In this document: in pieces, positions 35,434 to 44,321 of the stretch | How positions within the stretch are numbered: position 1 is the first letter of the stretch | Layout: the number at the start of each line of letters is the position of its first letter | DNA from: Burkholderia lata | GTDB taxonomy: Bacteria; Pseudomonadota; Gammaproteobacteria; Burkholderiales; Burkholderiaceae | Assembly: GCF_902499335.1 (NCBI RefSeq) | Contig: NZ_CABVQK010000023.1 | Location: forward strand, 26,282 to 90,281 | Reading direction: 5' to 3' | Length of the DNA stretch: 64,000 nucleotides | Notes under the pieces: model-generated | Seen by the model: the letters and a program-made list of their open reading frames with translations, nothing else | Told to the model about the DNA's origin: nothing | Databases searched by the model: none | Translations under genes and position numbers: made by a program

Positions 35434-36855
35434 ATGCATCAAGGCTACCCGACCGACCTTGCGGCCCGCTTCGAGCGCCAGCGCCGCGCCTTCGCACTGG
35501 AGCCGAACCCGGCGCTGGCCACCCGGCTCGCGCGCCTCGAACGGCTGGCTGCGTGGCTCGATGCGCATGAGCACGCCATCGTGCGCGCCATCGATGCCGA
35601 TTTTCACGGCCGCTCCGCGCACGAGACGCGGCTGGCGGAGGTGTTCATCGTGCATGCGGGCATCCGGCACGCGCGCCGGCACCTGAAACACTGGATGCGG
35701 GCGCGCCGCGTGCCGACCGCACTGCATTTCCGCCCCGGCCACAACCGGCTGATGCCGCAACCGCTGGGCGTGACGGGCATCATCTCGCCGTGGAACTACC
35801 CGCTGCAGCTGTCGCTCGGGCCCGCACTCGCGGCGCTCGCCGCCGGCAATCGTGTATTGATCAAGCCGTCCGAGCTCACGCCCGCGCTGTCCGACCTGCT
35901 CGTGTCGATGGCGCGCGAGACCTTTGCGCCGGACGAACTCGATGTCGTGGTGGGCGACGTCGAACTCGGCAAGGCGTTCGCCGGCCTGCCGTTCGATCAT
36001 CTGTTCTTCACCGGCTCGACCCAGGTGGGGCGTGACGTCGCGCAGGCGGCCGCGGCCAACCTGACATCCGTGACGCTCGAGCTCGGCGGCAAGTCGCCGG
36101 CGATCCTCGATGCGTCGTGCAACGTCGAGGTCGCCGCGCAGCGCCTCGCGTTCGGCAAGCTGCTGAACGCGGGCCAGACCTGCGTCGCGCCCGATTACCT
36201 GCTCGTACCCGCCGGAACGGCCGACAGCGTCGCATCGCAGCTGGCGCGCGCCGTCACGCGCCTGTATCCGACGCTCGCGGCCAATCCCGACTACACGGCC
36301 ATCATCAGCGAGCGCCACCGCGCACGCCTCGCCGGCATGGTCGACGAAGCACGCCGGGCGGGCGCGCGCATCGTCGAAGTCAATCCCGCCGGCGAATCGT
36401 TCGGCACGTCGTCGCGCAAGTTCGTGCCCACGATCGTGATCGGCGCACCGGCCGACACGCGGCTGATGAACGAAGAGATCTTCGGCCCCGTGCTGCCGAT
36501 CGTCGAATACGCGAATCTGGACGATGCACTGGCGTACATCCGGAGCCGCGCGCGGCCGCTCGCGTTGTACTGGTTCGGCGAAGACGCGGCGCGGCGCGAT
36601 CGCGTGCTGCGCGAAACGGTGTCCGGCGGCGTCACGATCAACGATTGCCTGTGGCATCTGGTGCAGGAGAACCAGCCGTTCGGCGGCGTCGGGCAGAGCG
36701 GCATGGGTGCCTATCACGGCCAGTGGGGCTTCGACACCTTCAGCAAACTGAAGCCGGTGTTTCACCAGACCCGCTGGAACGGCGCCGTGCTGTTCCATCC
36801 GCCGTACGGCCGAACCTTCGACCTGCTGCTGCGTACGCTGTCGCGTCTCGCGTGA
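35434..36855 (+). CDS. Aldehyde dehydrogenase (coniferyl-aldehyde-type)
   Basis: This 473-residue NAD(P)-dependent enzyme has the active-site cysteine 250 in AGQTCVAPDY, general-base Glu216 in LELGGKSP, and Asn121 in SPWNYP. The N-terminus and the motif NEEIFGPVLPI match the class-3-like coniferyl aldehyde dehydrogenase group, which lacks the usual N-terminal extension. It would oxidise the aldehyde from the alcohol dehydrogenase next door to the acid. ATG at 35434 has GGAG with 5-base spacing; the GMC gene follows 29 bases after its stop. The C-terminal segment FDLLLRTLSRLA is membrane-peripheral in relatives. Confidence 0.92.
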   Translation: MHQGYPTDLAARFERQRRAFALEPNPALATRLARLERLAAWLDAHEHAIVRAIDADFHGRSAHETRLAEVFIVHAGIRHARRHLKHWMRARRVPTALHFRPGHNRLMPQPLGVTGIISPWNYPLQLSLGPALAALAAGNRVLIKPSELTPALSDLLVSMARETFAPDELDVVVGDVELGKAFAGLPFDHLFFTGSTQVGRDVAQAAAANLTSVTLELGGKSPAILDASCNVEVAAQRLAFGKLLNAGQTCVAPDYLLVPAGTADSVASQLARAVTRLYPTLAANPDYTAIISERHRARLAGMVDEARRAGARIVEVNPAGESFGTSSRKFVPTIVIGAPADTRLMNEEIFGPVLPIVEYANLDDALAYIRSRARPLALYWFGEDAARRDRVLRETVSGGVTINDCLWHLVQENQPFGGVGQSGMGAYHGQWGFDTFSKLKPVFHQTRWNGAVLFHPPYGRTFDLLLRTLSRLA

Positions 36856-36884
36856 CTTCCGAATCCTGTATCGAGAGAAATGCC

Positions 36885-38555
36885 ATGAATCATGAGTTCG
36901 ACTACATCGTCGTGGGCGGCGGCTCGGGCGGCTGCGTGGTGGCAGAACGCCTGACCGAGGACCCGAACGCCACGGTCTGCCTGCTGGAAGCGGGCGGCAG
37001 CGGCGACGGCATGGTGATCAACGTTCCGGCCGGCATGGTCGCGATGCTGCCGACCCGCCTCAACAACTGGGCATTCGACACGGTGCCGCAGCGCGGGCTC
37101 GGCGGGCGCGTCGGCTATCAGCCGCGCGGCAAGGCGCTGGGCGGCTCGTCCGCGATCAACGCGATGGTCTACATTCGCGGCCATCGCAGCGACTACGACA
37201 CGTGGGCCGCGCTCGGCAATCCCGGCTGGTCGTACGACGAAGTGCTGCCTTACTTTCGCCTGAGCGAGCACAACGAGCGCATCAACGATGCGTGGCACGG
37301 CCAGGACGGCCCGCTGTGGGTCAGCGACCTGCGCTCCGACAACCCGTTCCAGGCGCGCTTCCTGACCGCGGCCCGCCAGGCGGGCTTGCCGCTGACGGAC
37401 GATTTCAACGGCGCGCAGCAGGAAGGCGTCGGCATCTACCAGGTCACGCAGAAGCAGGGCGAACGGTGGAGCGCGGCGCGCGGCTATCTGCTCCCGCACG
37501 TCGGCAAGCGCGCCAATCTCGCCGTCGAGACGCACGCGCAGGTCCGGCGCATCCTGTTCGAGGGCAAGCGCGCCGTCGGCGTGGAGGTGCTGCAGAAAGG
37601 CACGCTGAGGACCTTCCGTGCACGGCGCGAGGTGGTGCTGGCCGCAGGCGCGCTGCAGACGCCGCAACTGCTGATGCTGTCCGGCATCGGCCCGGCGGAC
37701 GAACTGGCGCGCGTCGGCATCGACACGCTGCACCACCTGCCCGGCGTGGGCCGCAACCTGCAGGATCACCCGGACTTCATCCTCAGCTACCGCACGCGCA
37801 GCCTCGATACGATGGGCGTCTCGGTGGGCGGCAGCGCGCGGATGCTGCGCGAGATCATGCGCTTCCGCCGTGAGCGGCGCGGCATGCTGACGTCGAATTT
37901 CGCGGAAGGCGGCGCGTTCCTCAAGACGCAACCGGGCCTCGATGCCCCCGACATTCAGCTGCATTTCCTGGTCGCCCTGGTCGACGATCATGCGCGGCGC
38001 ATGCACCTCGGCCATGGGCTGTCCTGCCACGTGTGCCTGCTGCGCCCGCGCAGCCGCGGCACGGTCGCGCTGCGCAGCCGCGACCCCGCCGCCGCGCCGC
38101 TGATCGATCCCGCGTTCCTCGACGACCCGCGCGACCTGGAGGACATGGTGGCCGGCTTCAAGATCACGCGCGGCCTCATGGAGGCGCCCGCGCTCGCGGA
38201 GTGGATCACGAAGGACATGTTCACGCGCGACGTGCACAGCGACGACGAGATCCGGGCGGTGCTGCGTCGGCGCGCGGACACCGTCTATCACCCGGTCGGC
38301 ACGTGCCGGATGGGACAGGACGCGATGGCCGTGGTCGATCCGCAACTGCGCGTGCATGGTGTCGACGGGCTGCGCGTCGTCGATGCATCGGTGATGCCGA
38401 CGCTGATCGGCGGCAATACCAATGCGCCCACCATCATGATCGCGGAGAAGGCGGTCGACCTGATGCGCGGCGTCAGCCGGGTAGCGTCCGCGGCGTGCGC
38501 GACAGCGGCGGAAACGCACCGCTTCACGACGTCGGGCATCGAGACCGGTCGATAG
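36885..38555 (+). CDS. GMC-family FAD alcohol dehydrogenase
   Basis: This 556-residue GMC oxidoreductase starts with IVVGGGSGGCVVAERL (FAD) and PRGKALGGSSAINAMVYIRG (GMC signature 1). GMC signature 2 is at about 250 (GALQTPQLLMLSGIGP). The active-site histidine is in YHPVGTCRMG and the C-terminal GGNTNAPTIMIAEKAVDLM carries the conserved Asn. It should oxidise a primary or secondary alcohol to the aldehyde or ketone. Location between aldehyde dehydrogenase and acyl-CoA ligase suggests an alcohol released by ester cleavage. It has no signal peptide. The electron acceptor is not evident. Confidence 0.92.
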   Translation: MNHEFDYIVVGGGSGGCVVAERLTEDPNATVCLLEAGGSGDGMVINVPAGMVAMLPTRLNNWAFDTVPQRGLGGRVGYQPRGKALGGSSAINAMVYIRGHRSDYDTWAALGNPGWSYDEVLPYFRLSEHNERINDAWHGQDGPLWVSDLRSDNPFQARFLTAARQAGLPLTDDFNGAQQEGVGIYQVTQKQGERWSAARGYLLPHVGKRANLAVETHAQVRRILFEGKRAVGVEVLQKGTLRTFRARREVVLAAGALQTPQLLMLSGIGPADELARVGIDTLHHLPGVGRNLQDHPDFILSYRTRSLDTMGVSVGGSARMLREIMRFRRERRGMLTSNFAEGGAFLKTQPGLDAPDIQLHFLVALVDDHARRMHLGHGLSCHVCLLRPRSRGTVALRSRDPAAAPLIDPAFLDDPRDLEDMVAGFKITRGLMEAPALAEWITKDMFTRDVHSDDEIRAVLRRRADTVYHPVGTCRMGQDAMAVVDPQLRVHGVDGLRVVDASVMPTLIGGNTNAPTIMIAEKAVDLMRGVSRVASAACATAAETHRFTTSGIETGR

Positions 38556-38684
38556 GTGGAAGGTCCGGCTGCTGTCGGCGTCGGACTATCCCCCGGTCAA
38601 ACGAACACGTTCATGCAGCGTCGGGACGACCGGTCCCGCTGATGCCTTTCATCACCCGCAGTTTTGACGAAGAGTTGCCGAACC

Positions 38685-40376
38685 ATGTCTGCCATCCGAT
38701 CGCCATTCTGGCCCGCGCACCTGGCCACGCGTCAGGCGCCGCCCGCGACCCACCTGTTCCGGCACGTGGAGGCCGCGGCGGCGCGCCACCCGGACAAGCC
38801 GTTCATCCTGTTCTACGACACGCCCGTCTCGTTCGCGCGCTTCCAGCGCGAAGCCGAGCACGTGGCGGGCTTCCTGCAGCAACGGTGCGGGGTGAAGGCG
38901 GGCGACCGCGTGCTCCTGGACATGCAGAACAGCCCGCAATGGATGATCGCGTACTACGGCATCCTGCGCGCGAACGCGGTGGTCGTGCCGGTCAATCCGA
39001 TGAACGTGACCGACGAGCTGGCGCACTACATCGAGGACAGCGGCGCGAGCACGGCGTTCGTCGCGCAGGACCTGTATCCGCGCATCGCGCCGCTCGTGGG
39101 CGGCGCGGGCGGCCTCGCGAACGTCGTCGTGGCGACGTATGGCGATTACGTGGCGCAACCGTCGGCCGTCGCGGTGCCCGACTTCGTCGCGGCGCCGCGC
39201 CACGTCGACGGGCCCGGCGTGGTGCACTGGTGCGATGCGCTCGCCGAACAGCTGGCGCCGGGCGAGCTGACGGCGGGCCCCGACGACATCTGCCTGATGC
39301 CTTATACGTCCGGCACGACGGGCAAGCCGAAAGGCTGCGTGCACACGCATCGCAGCGTCATGTGCACGGCGGCCGGCTTCGTCGACTGGTTCGACGATCC
39401 CGAGGACGCGATCCACCTGGCCATGCTGCCGCTGTTCCATGTCACCGGCATGCAGGGCGGGCTGAACGGCCCGCTGTATCGCGGCTCGACCGTGGTCGTG
39501 CTGCCGCGCTGGGATCGCGATGCCGCGGGCCGCGCGATCGGCCGCAACCGCGTCACCGTGTGGCAGTCGATCTCGACGATGATGGTGGATTTCCTGTCGA
39601 ACCCGAACCTGCACGAATACGACCTGTCGAGCCTGCGCTCGATGCGCGGCGGTGGCGCGGCGATGCCGGACGCGATCGCCCGGAAGCTCAAGGACACGGT
39701 CGGGCTCGAATACGTCGAAGGCTATGGGATGTCGGAAACGATCGCCGCGACGCACATCAATCCGCCGGCGCGTCCCAAGGCGCAATGCCTCGGCATCCCC
39801 GTGTTCGACGTCGATGCGCGGATCGTCGATCCGGTCACGTTCCAGCCCGTGCCGCAAGGGGAGGCGGGCGAGATCGTCATGCATGCGCCGCAACTGATGC
39901 AGGGTTACTGGCGCAATCCGGAGGCCACGAAGCAGGCGTTCGTCGAGATCGACGGCAAGCGCTTCCTGCGCACCGGCGATCTCGGCCGCATCGACGAGGA
40001 CGGTTACTTCTTCATGGCCGACCGGCTGAAGCGGATGATCAACGCGTCGGGCTACAAGGTGTGGCCGGCGGAAGTCGAGACGATGATGTACCGCCATCCG
40101 GCAATCAAGGAAGTGTGCGTGATCGGCACGCGCAGTGCGCATCGCGGCGAGACGGTCAAGGCATTCGTCGTGCTCGATCCGGCGTACCCCGACGGCGTGA
40201 CGCCCGACGACGTGGTGGCGTGGGCGCGCGATCATATGGCGTCCTACAAGGTTCCGCGCATCGTCGAATTCGTCGAGTCGCTGCCGAAATCCGGCTCCGG
40301 AAAGATCATGTGGCGGGAGTTGCAGGAAAGGGAGGAGGCGGCGGCCGCCGGCACCGAGGGAAACGCAGTGGCATGA
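38685..40376 (+). CDS. Acyl-CoA synthetase/AMP-dependent ligase (FadD13-like)
   Basis: This 563-residue enzyme shows the AMP-binding signature YTSGTTGKPKG (about 205), GYGMSET (about 345), FLRTGDLGRIDEDGYFF (about 425) and the closing SGSGKIMWREL with the catalytic lysine. It should activate a fatty or aromatic acid to its CoA ester for beta-oxidation. It is the last enzyme of the BVMO-hydrolase-ALDH-GMC series and would introduce the pathway acid. I chose the ATG at 38685 over a TTG at 38664, which adds a basic stretch without conserved residues. A 10-bp-stem hairpin follows its stop (40437). Confidence 0.93.
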   Translation: MSAIRSPFWPAHLATRQAPPATHLFRHVEAAAARHPDKPFILFYDTPVSFARFQREAEHVAGFLQQRCGVKAGDRVLLDMQNSPQWMIAYYGILRANAVVVPVNPMNVTDELAHYIEDSGASTAFVAQDLYPRIAPLVGGAGGLANVVVATYGDYVAQPSAVAVPDFVAAPRHVDGPGVVHWCDALAEQLAPGELTAGPDDICLMPYTSGTTGKPKGCVHTHRSVMCTAAGFVDWFDDPEDAIHLAMLPLFHVTGMQGGLNGPLYRGSTVVVLPRWDRDAAGRAIGRNRVTVWQSISTMMVDFLSNPNLHEYDLSSLRSMRGGGAAMPDAIARKLKDTVGLEYVEGYGMSETIAATHINPPARPKAQCLGIPVFDVDARIVDPVTFQPVPQGEAGEIVMHAPQLMQGYWRNPEATKQAFVEIDGKRFLRTGDLGRIDEDGYFFMADRLKRMINASGYKVWPAEVETMMYRHPAIKEVCVIGTRSAHRGETVKAFVVLDPAYPDGVTPDDVVAWARDHMASYKVPRIVEFVESLPKSGSGKIMWRELQEREEAAAAGTEGNAVA

Positions 40377-40436
40377 CGGGCGTGCCGTGTTCGGTCGCCC
40401 GAGGGGTATCCGTCGAGCGGCGACCGGAATGAAGCA

Positions 40437-40493
40437 GACACGAGGGGATTCCCTCGTGTCTTACGTCGATTTCATGTTTGTCATATCGACCTA
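40437..40493 (+). promoter_or_regulatory. Repeated upstream element, copy D; also terminator of the ligase operon
   Basis: GACACGAGGG-GATT-CCCTCGTGTC is a perfect 10-bp stem (40437-40460), 60 bases after the ligase stop. TGTCAT (40479) and GACCTA (40488) follow at the spacing seen in copies A-C (CCC to TGTCAT 28 bases). No long T-run is present, so it differs from a textbook terminator. The membrane-protein gene starts 121 bases later. Confidence 0.5.
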
Positions 40494-40613
40494 TTATTAT
40501 AAATGTGGACTACTGATCGGGCGGCCCCGTTTGGGGTGTCGCGCGATCGGGCCTGTCACTGTCTATCGAATGGTTCCCGGTGCGGGAACCGGCATGGTGT
40601 GCGGAGAAAGAGA

Positions 40614-41345
40614 ATGGGAATGAAGAACGATTCGAACAAGGTCATGCGCTTCACGGCATGGAGCGCGATCATCGGCGGCCTGCTGGCGTATGCGAACGTG
40701 GGGCTGGTGTCGATGGTGGCCGGTTCGGATACCGGCATGTTGCTTCACGGTGCGACGATGCTGAGCCTGCCGTCGGAAACACGCGATCTGTTTCGCTTGT
40801 CGATGCTCGCCGACGTGTTCGGCTTCTATCTGCCGGTGCTCGTCATCGGCGGGTACTTTCTGCACGTCTTCAAGGAGGAACTCGGCGCGCTCGGCTACAT
40901 GGTTGCGTTCGGCATCGGGTTGTACGCGGTGCTCGGCGTGACCGGTGCGGCGCTCCAGCTGTCGGTGCTCGGTCCGCTGGCGCAAATGCATGCGGGCGGA
41001 GACGACGCAACACGGGCTGCGGCCGCTACCGCGTGGGCGACCGTCGCCAACGGCACGCAAAGCGGGCTGTGGTGGTCCGAAGGCCCGCTGGTGTTCTTCT
41101 GGGCGCCGATCGTCGCCAATCAGTTGAAGAAGGCCGGATGGCACGGGGCGTTCCTGCTGAAGATCGTTGCCTGGTTTTTCGCGATCATCTTCGTCTCCGG
41201 GTTCTTCCCCGAATTCGAAGCCGTGACGGGGGCGAGCGAGATCGTCGTCGTTCTCGTCCTGCCGGTGTGGATGATGTGGTTCGGCTGGCAGTTGCTGCGC
41301 CGTGCAAGCCGGAGCGCGAAAGCGGGCGCGTTCGTGGCCGGGTAA
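40614..41345 (+). CDS. Membrane protein of unknown function, about six helices
   Basis: This 243-residue protein has hydrophobic helices near residues 14-34, 55-80, 91-118, 148-175, 182-200 and 207-227. I recognise no domain. Its gene is preceded by the element copy D and GGAG with 7-base spacing from the ATG at 40614. The last helix is followed by a basic tail (RRASRSAKAG). It is not similar by eye to the seven-helix proteins at 11192 and 19559. It may transport a pathway metabolite; there is no direct evidence. Confidence 0.6.
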   Translation: MGMKNDSNKVMRFTAWSAIIGGLLAYANVGLVSMVAGSDTGMLLHGATMLSLPSETRDLFRLSMLADVFGFYLPVLVIGGYFLHVFKEELGALGYMVAFGIGLYAVLGVTGAALQLSVLGPLAQMHAGGDDATRAAAATAWATVANGTQSGLWWSEGPLVFFWAPIVANQLKKAGWHGAFLLKIVAWFFAIIFVSGFFPEFEAVTGASEIVVVLVLPVWMMWFGWQLLRRASRSAKAGAFVAG

Positions 41346-41446
41346 CGGAGTGGTGCCGATACCGGGGTCCCGGTCACGCATCTCGGGAGAGGCCGCTGCA
41401 TCGCACGCCACGCACGCCGCACCGCCACCCGTCGTCGAAGCCGTCC

Positions 41447-41498
41447 GCTCCCATAACCGGCTCCCTTCGCGCGCTCCCATGAACGGCTCCCATCGGCG
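41447..41498. repeat. Two-copy imperfect 26-bp tandem repeat
   Basis: Units 41447-41472 and 41473-41498 share GCTCCCAT.A.CGGCTCCC.TCG with a period of 26 bases. It lies in the gap between the convergent membrane-protein and PPTase-like genes and is probably incidental. Confidence 0.5.
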
Positions 41499-41551
41499 AC
41501 GCCGAAGGCGGCCGTAGCACAAGCATGCAACGCGAGGACGTCGGCGCCGGT

Positions 41552-42295
41552 CTATCCGCCCGCGACGCAGGCTGCCGCGCCGCGCACCTTCGCCGCCCGC
41601 AGGTGCCGGTCGCGATCGGCCAGCCAGTCTTTCCGCTCGCCGCGCCAGCCCACCGCGTGAATCCGGTCCATCTGGCGCGCGGCGACGGTTGCCGCGCAGG
41701 CGAGGCCGGAGAGCGGGATATCGAGCAGGCGCCAGTGGCCGGCATGCGGCGTATCGACCCCGCGGAATGCCCCCGCGAGTGGCGCCAGCGAATCGAGCGT
41801 GGCGCCGTGTCCGCTTCCGCATGCATTCGAAATGCTGTCCAGCCGAAGCTGGTCGCGCGATACCGGATCGGCGAGCGCGCTGGTCTGCCCGATGCCCAGC
41901 CCGATCGGGCCACGGGCGATCGCGATGACGATCCAGATCCCGGCGTGGCCGACCACGACGTCGAGCCCATCCAGCACGTCGCAGCCCGCGACCGCGATAT
42001 GGTCGGCATCGCGGTCGATCAGCGTCAGCTCGTCGGCCGCGCGGCCGGCCAGCGTTCCCAGGATCGCGCGCAGCGCGGACCGGCCGATCGCGAAGCGGCG
42101 GCCGTGCGCGCGATTCGGATGCGTCCTGGCGCGCCGCAGCTCCGTCTTCGACAGGTAGAGATGGCCCCGCTCGCTGGTGACGAGCTGCCATTCGCCGCGC
42201 AGTCGCCACAACAGGATTTCGCCGGGAGCGGGGAGCCGTGACGGACATGACGCAAGCGTGTGCGAGCCCGTGATCGTCAGGGTGGGATAGCGCAT
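41552..42295 (-). CDS. Degenerate 4'-phosphopantetheinyl-transferase-like protein
   Basis: This 247-residue protein follows the Sfp plan: LYLSKTELRRARTHPNRAHG, RRFAIGRSALRAILG, a strand GLDVVVGHAGIWIVIAIARG, and a C-terminal PLSGLACAATVAAR. In active enzymes the corresponding motifs are SHS and GVDIE with Mg-binding Asp and Glu; here they read GHA and GLGIG. The catalytic KEA segment is not found either. It is therefore probably not a competent transferase, or a divergent one with another role. It lies at the tail of the FUSC efflux gene string on the same strand. ATG at 42295 has GAGGG upstream; an earlier open stretch to 42445 looks non-coding. Confidence 0.6.
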   Translation of the reverse strand: MRYPTLTITGSHTLASCPSRLPAPGEILLWRLRGEWQLVTSERGHLYLSKTELRRARTHPNRAHGRRFAIGRSALRAILGTLAGRAADELTLIDRDADHIAVAGCDVLDGLDVVVGHAGIWIVIAIARGPIGLGIGQTSALADPVSRDQLRLDSISNACGSGHGATLDSLAPLAGAFRGVDTPHAGHWRLLDIPLSGLACAATVAARQMDRIHAVGWRGERKDWLADRDRHLRAAKVRGAAACVAGG

Positions 42296-42347
42296 GCCGG
42301 CCCTCGTGTCGGTGGTGAATTCAACATGGCCCGGCGTGCCGGTCGCG

Positions 42348-42788
42348 TCATGCCTGTTGTCCGGCCTGCCGTGCATCATTCCCCGCATGCTGCCGCGTGA
42401 GCCGCGCGGCGAGCGAGACGGCCTGCCCGAACGACGCCACCGCATGGTGCGGAATCCCGAATGCCTTGACGGCGACCTCGCCCTGAGCGGCCACTTCCGC
42501 GCGACGGCCGGGATCGGGTTCGACGCTGACGAGCGCCTTGCAGACGGCGCCCAACGCCTCCTTGTTCTGCTTGAGCCAGACCGCGCGATGCTTGCGGTCG
42601 TCGTGGCTCTCGTCGGTATCGAGCTCGATGTAGACGATCACGAACGGCTCGCCGTGGCGCATCAGCGTGTCGATCTCGCCTTCCCAACGCGGCGCGTAGC
42701 CCGGTATCGCGTGTTCGGGGCGAAACACGCAGACCGGAAAGAGATGGATGTCGTGTAACGCGAAATCGTTCGGATTGAGAGCGGTCAT
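42348..42788 (-). CDS. Hypothetical protein in the efflux gene string
   Basis: This 146-residue soluble protein starts at the ATG of 42788 behind GGAG. I recognise no domain. Features: FPVCVFRPEHAIPGYAPRWE, a charged EPFVIVYIELDTDESHDDRK, LKQNKEALGAVCKALVSVEP, and a His-rich FGIPHHAVASFG. The alternating strand-helix pattern suggests a small alpha/beta fold, but function is unknown. It lies between the outer-membrane factor and the degenerate PPTase-like gene, all on the minus strand with short gaps (52-58 bases), so probably cotranscribed with the exporter. Confidence 0.6.
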   Translation of the reverse strand: MTALNPNDFALHDIHLFPVCVFRPEHAIPGYAPRWEGEIDTLMRHGEPFVIVYIELDTDESHDDRKHRAVWLKQNKEALGAVCKALVSVEPDPGRRAEVAAQGEVAVKAFGIPHHAVASFGQAVSLAARLTRQHAGNDARQAGQQA

Positions 42789-42846
42789 CGAGGTTTCTCC
42801 GGTGGATGAGCGACGCCGAAGCGTCGGGGCGGCCGCGCGGCGGCAA

Positions 42847-44310
42847 TCAATGCGTATGCGCTTGCGTTGCGCCGGCCTGCGCGACCGGCGGCGCGTCGCG
42901 CCAGCCGACGCCGAGCGACTTGTAGAGCGCGATCGCGCCTTGCACCTGCGCGAGCCGGCTGAGTGCGAGCGCATCGCGTGCGCGGTACGTCGCGCGTTGC
43001 GCGGTGAGTACCGACAGGTATTCGCCGAGGCCGTTGCGGTACAGCCGCGTGGCGCGCGACTGCGCGTCCTGGCTGCTGTCGACCGCCGCGGCGAGCATGG
43101 CCTGCTGGTCGCGTGCGGCGCCGATCGCAACCAGTGCGTCCTCGACATCGCGAAACGCGCTGCGGATGCGCTGTTCGTATGCGAGCCGTGCGGCCTCGGC
43201 CGCCGCGCGCGCGGCGTCGACGCCGGCTTTCGCGCGGCCGCCGTCGTACAGCGTCTGCGTGCCGTCGAGCGCGACCGACCATGCGACGCTGGCGCCCGAG
43301 AACAGGTCCTGTACGAGGCTCGCCGTCGTGCCGAGGCTCAGCGGAATCGCGAAATGCGGAAACTGCTCGGCGCGTGCGACGCCGATCTGCGCGGTCGCGG
43401 CGGCAAGCCGCCGTTCGGCGGCGCGAATGTCGGGGCGCTCGCGGATCACGTCCGACGGCAGCGTGACGGGCAACGCGGGCGCGACCGGCAGTGTCGCGCC
43501 GGGCGCGCTCAGCGTGTCGCGCAGCGTTTCCGGAAAACCGCCGACGAGCACGCCGATCGCGTGCGCGAGCCGCGCGACGTCCTGATGCAGCGGCGGCAAC
43601 GTCGCCTGCGCGAGCTGCAGCTCGGCCCGCGCCTGCGCGACCGCGAACGACGTGCCGAGGCCGCGCCGGTTCGATTGCTCGGTCAGGCGGCGCGTGGCGT
43701 CGAGGCTCGCGACGTTGTCCGTCGCGATCCGCAGCCGCTCCTGGGTCGCGCGCAGCGCCGCGTAATCCGACGCGAGTTCGGCCAGCAGGCTCACGAGGAT
43801 CGCGTGGCGATCGTCGTCGAGCGCATCGATCTGCGCATCGGCCGATTCGACCGCGCGTCGCGTGCCGCCGAACAGGTCGAGTTCCCATGACGCATCGAAA
43901 CCGAGCCGGTAGGTGCGCGACTGGCCGATGCCGGGTGGCCATTCGAGCGCCCGTGACGAACGGATCGCATCGGCGTTTCCGCCCGCCGTCACGGTCGGGC
44001 CGAGGCGGCTCGCGATCTGGTCGCGTTCGGCGCGCGCCTGCAGCAACCGTTGGCGCGCGATCGCGAGATCCTGGTTGTGCGCGATCGCCTGCGCGACCAG
44101 CGCGTCGAGCTGAGCATCGCCGAACGCGCGCCACCAGTCCTGCAACTGCGCGGGATCGGTGGCCACCGTGTCACGCGGTGCGATCCAGCCGGGCGGATGT
44201 GCGGGCTGCGGCGCCACGTAATCGGGGCCGACCGTCGTGCACGCGGCCAGCGCACATGAGCAGGCCGCGACGAAGGCGCGCGCGGAGCGTGGAAGGAGCA
44301 GGCATCGCAT
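42847..44310 (-). CDS. Outer-membrane efflux factor, NodT family (FUSC system)
   Basis: This 487-residue lipoprotein (lipobox ALAACT) shows the NodT/OprM duplication: WWRAFGDAQLDALVAQAIAH, LGFDASWELDLFGGTRRAVE, IRERPDIRAAERRLAAATAQ and QGAIALYKSLGVGW. It is the exit duct for the aromatic-acid pump built with the HlyD-type adaptor encoded 12 bases upstream. It is a different lineage from the factor at 3067-4509. ATG at 44310 has AAGG upstream. The C-terminal tail is short and His-containing (AQAHTH). Confidence 0.9.
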   Translation of the reverse strand: MRCLLLPRSARAFVAACSCALAACTTVGPDYVAPQPAHPPGWIAPRDTVATDPAQLQDWWRAFGDAQLDALVAQAIAHNQDLAIARQRLLQARAERDQIASRLGPTVTAGGNADAIRSSRALEWPPGIGQSRTYRLGFDASWELDLFGGTRRAVESADAQIDALDDDRHAILVSLLAELASDYAALRATQERLRIATDNVASLDATRRLTEQSNRRGLGTSFAVAQARAELQLAQATLPPLHQDVARLAHAIGVLVGGFPETLRDTLSAPGATLPVAPALPVTLPSDVIRERPDIRAAERRLAAATAQIGVARAEQFPHFAIPLSLGTTASLVQDLFSGASVAWSVALDGTQTLYDGGRAKAGVDAARAAAEAARLAYEQRIRSAFRDVEDALVAIGAARDQQAMLAAAVDSSQDAQSRATRLYRNGLGEYLSVLTAQRATYRARDALALSRLAQVQGAIALYKSLGVGWRDAPPVAQAGATQAHTH

Positions 44311-44321
44311 CGTCGCCACCT

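Noticed and set aside
41447..41498. CRISPR-like array at the tandem repeat
   Set aside because: Only two imperfect units with no spacers; no cas genes in the window.
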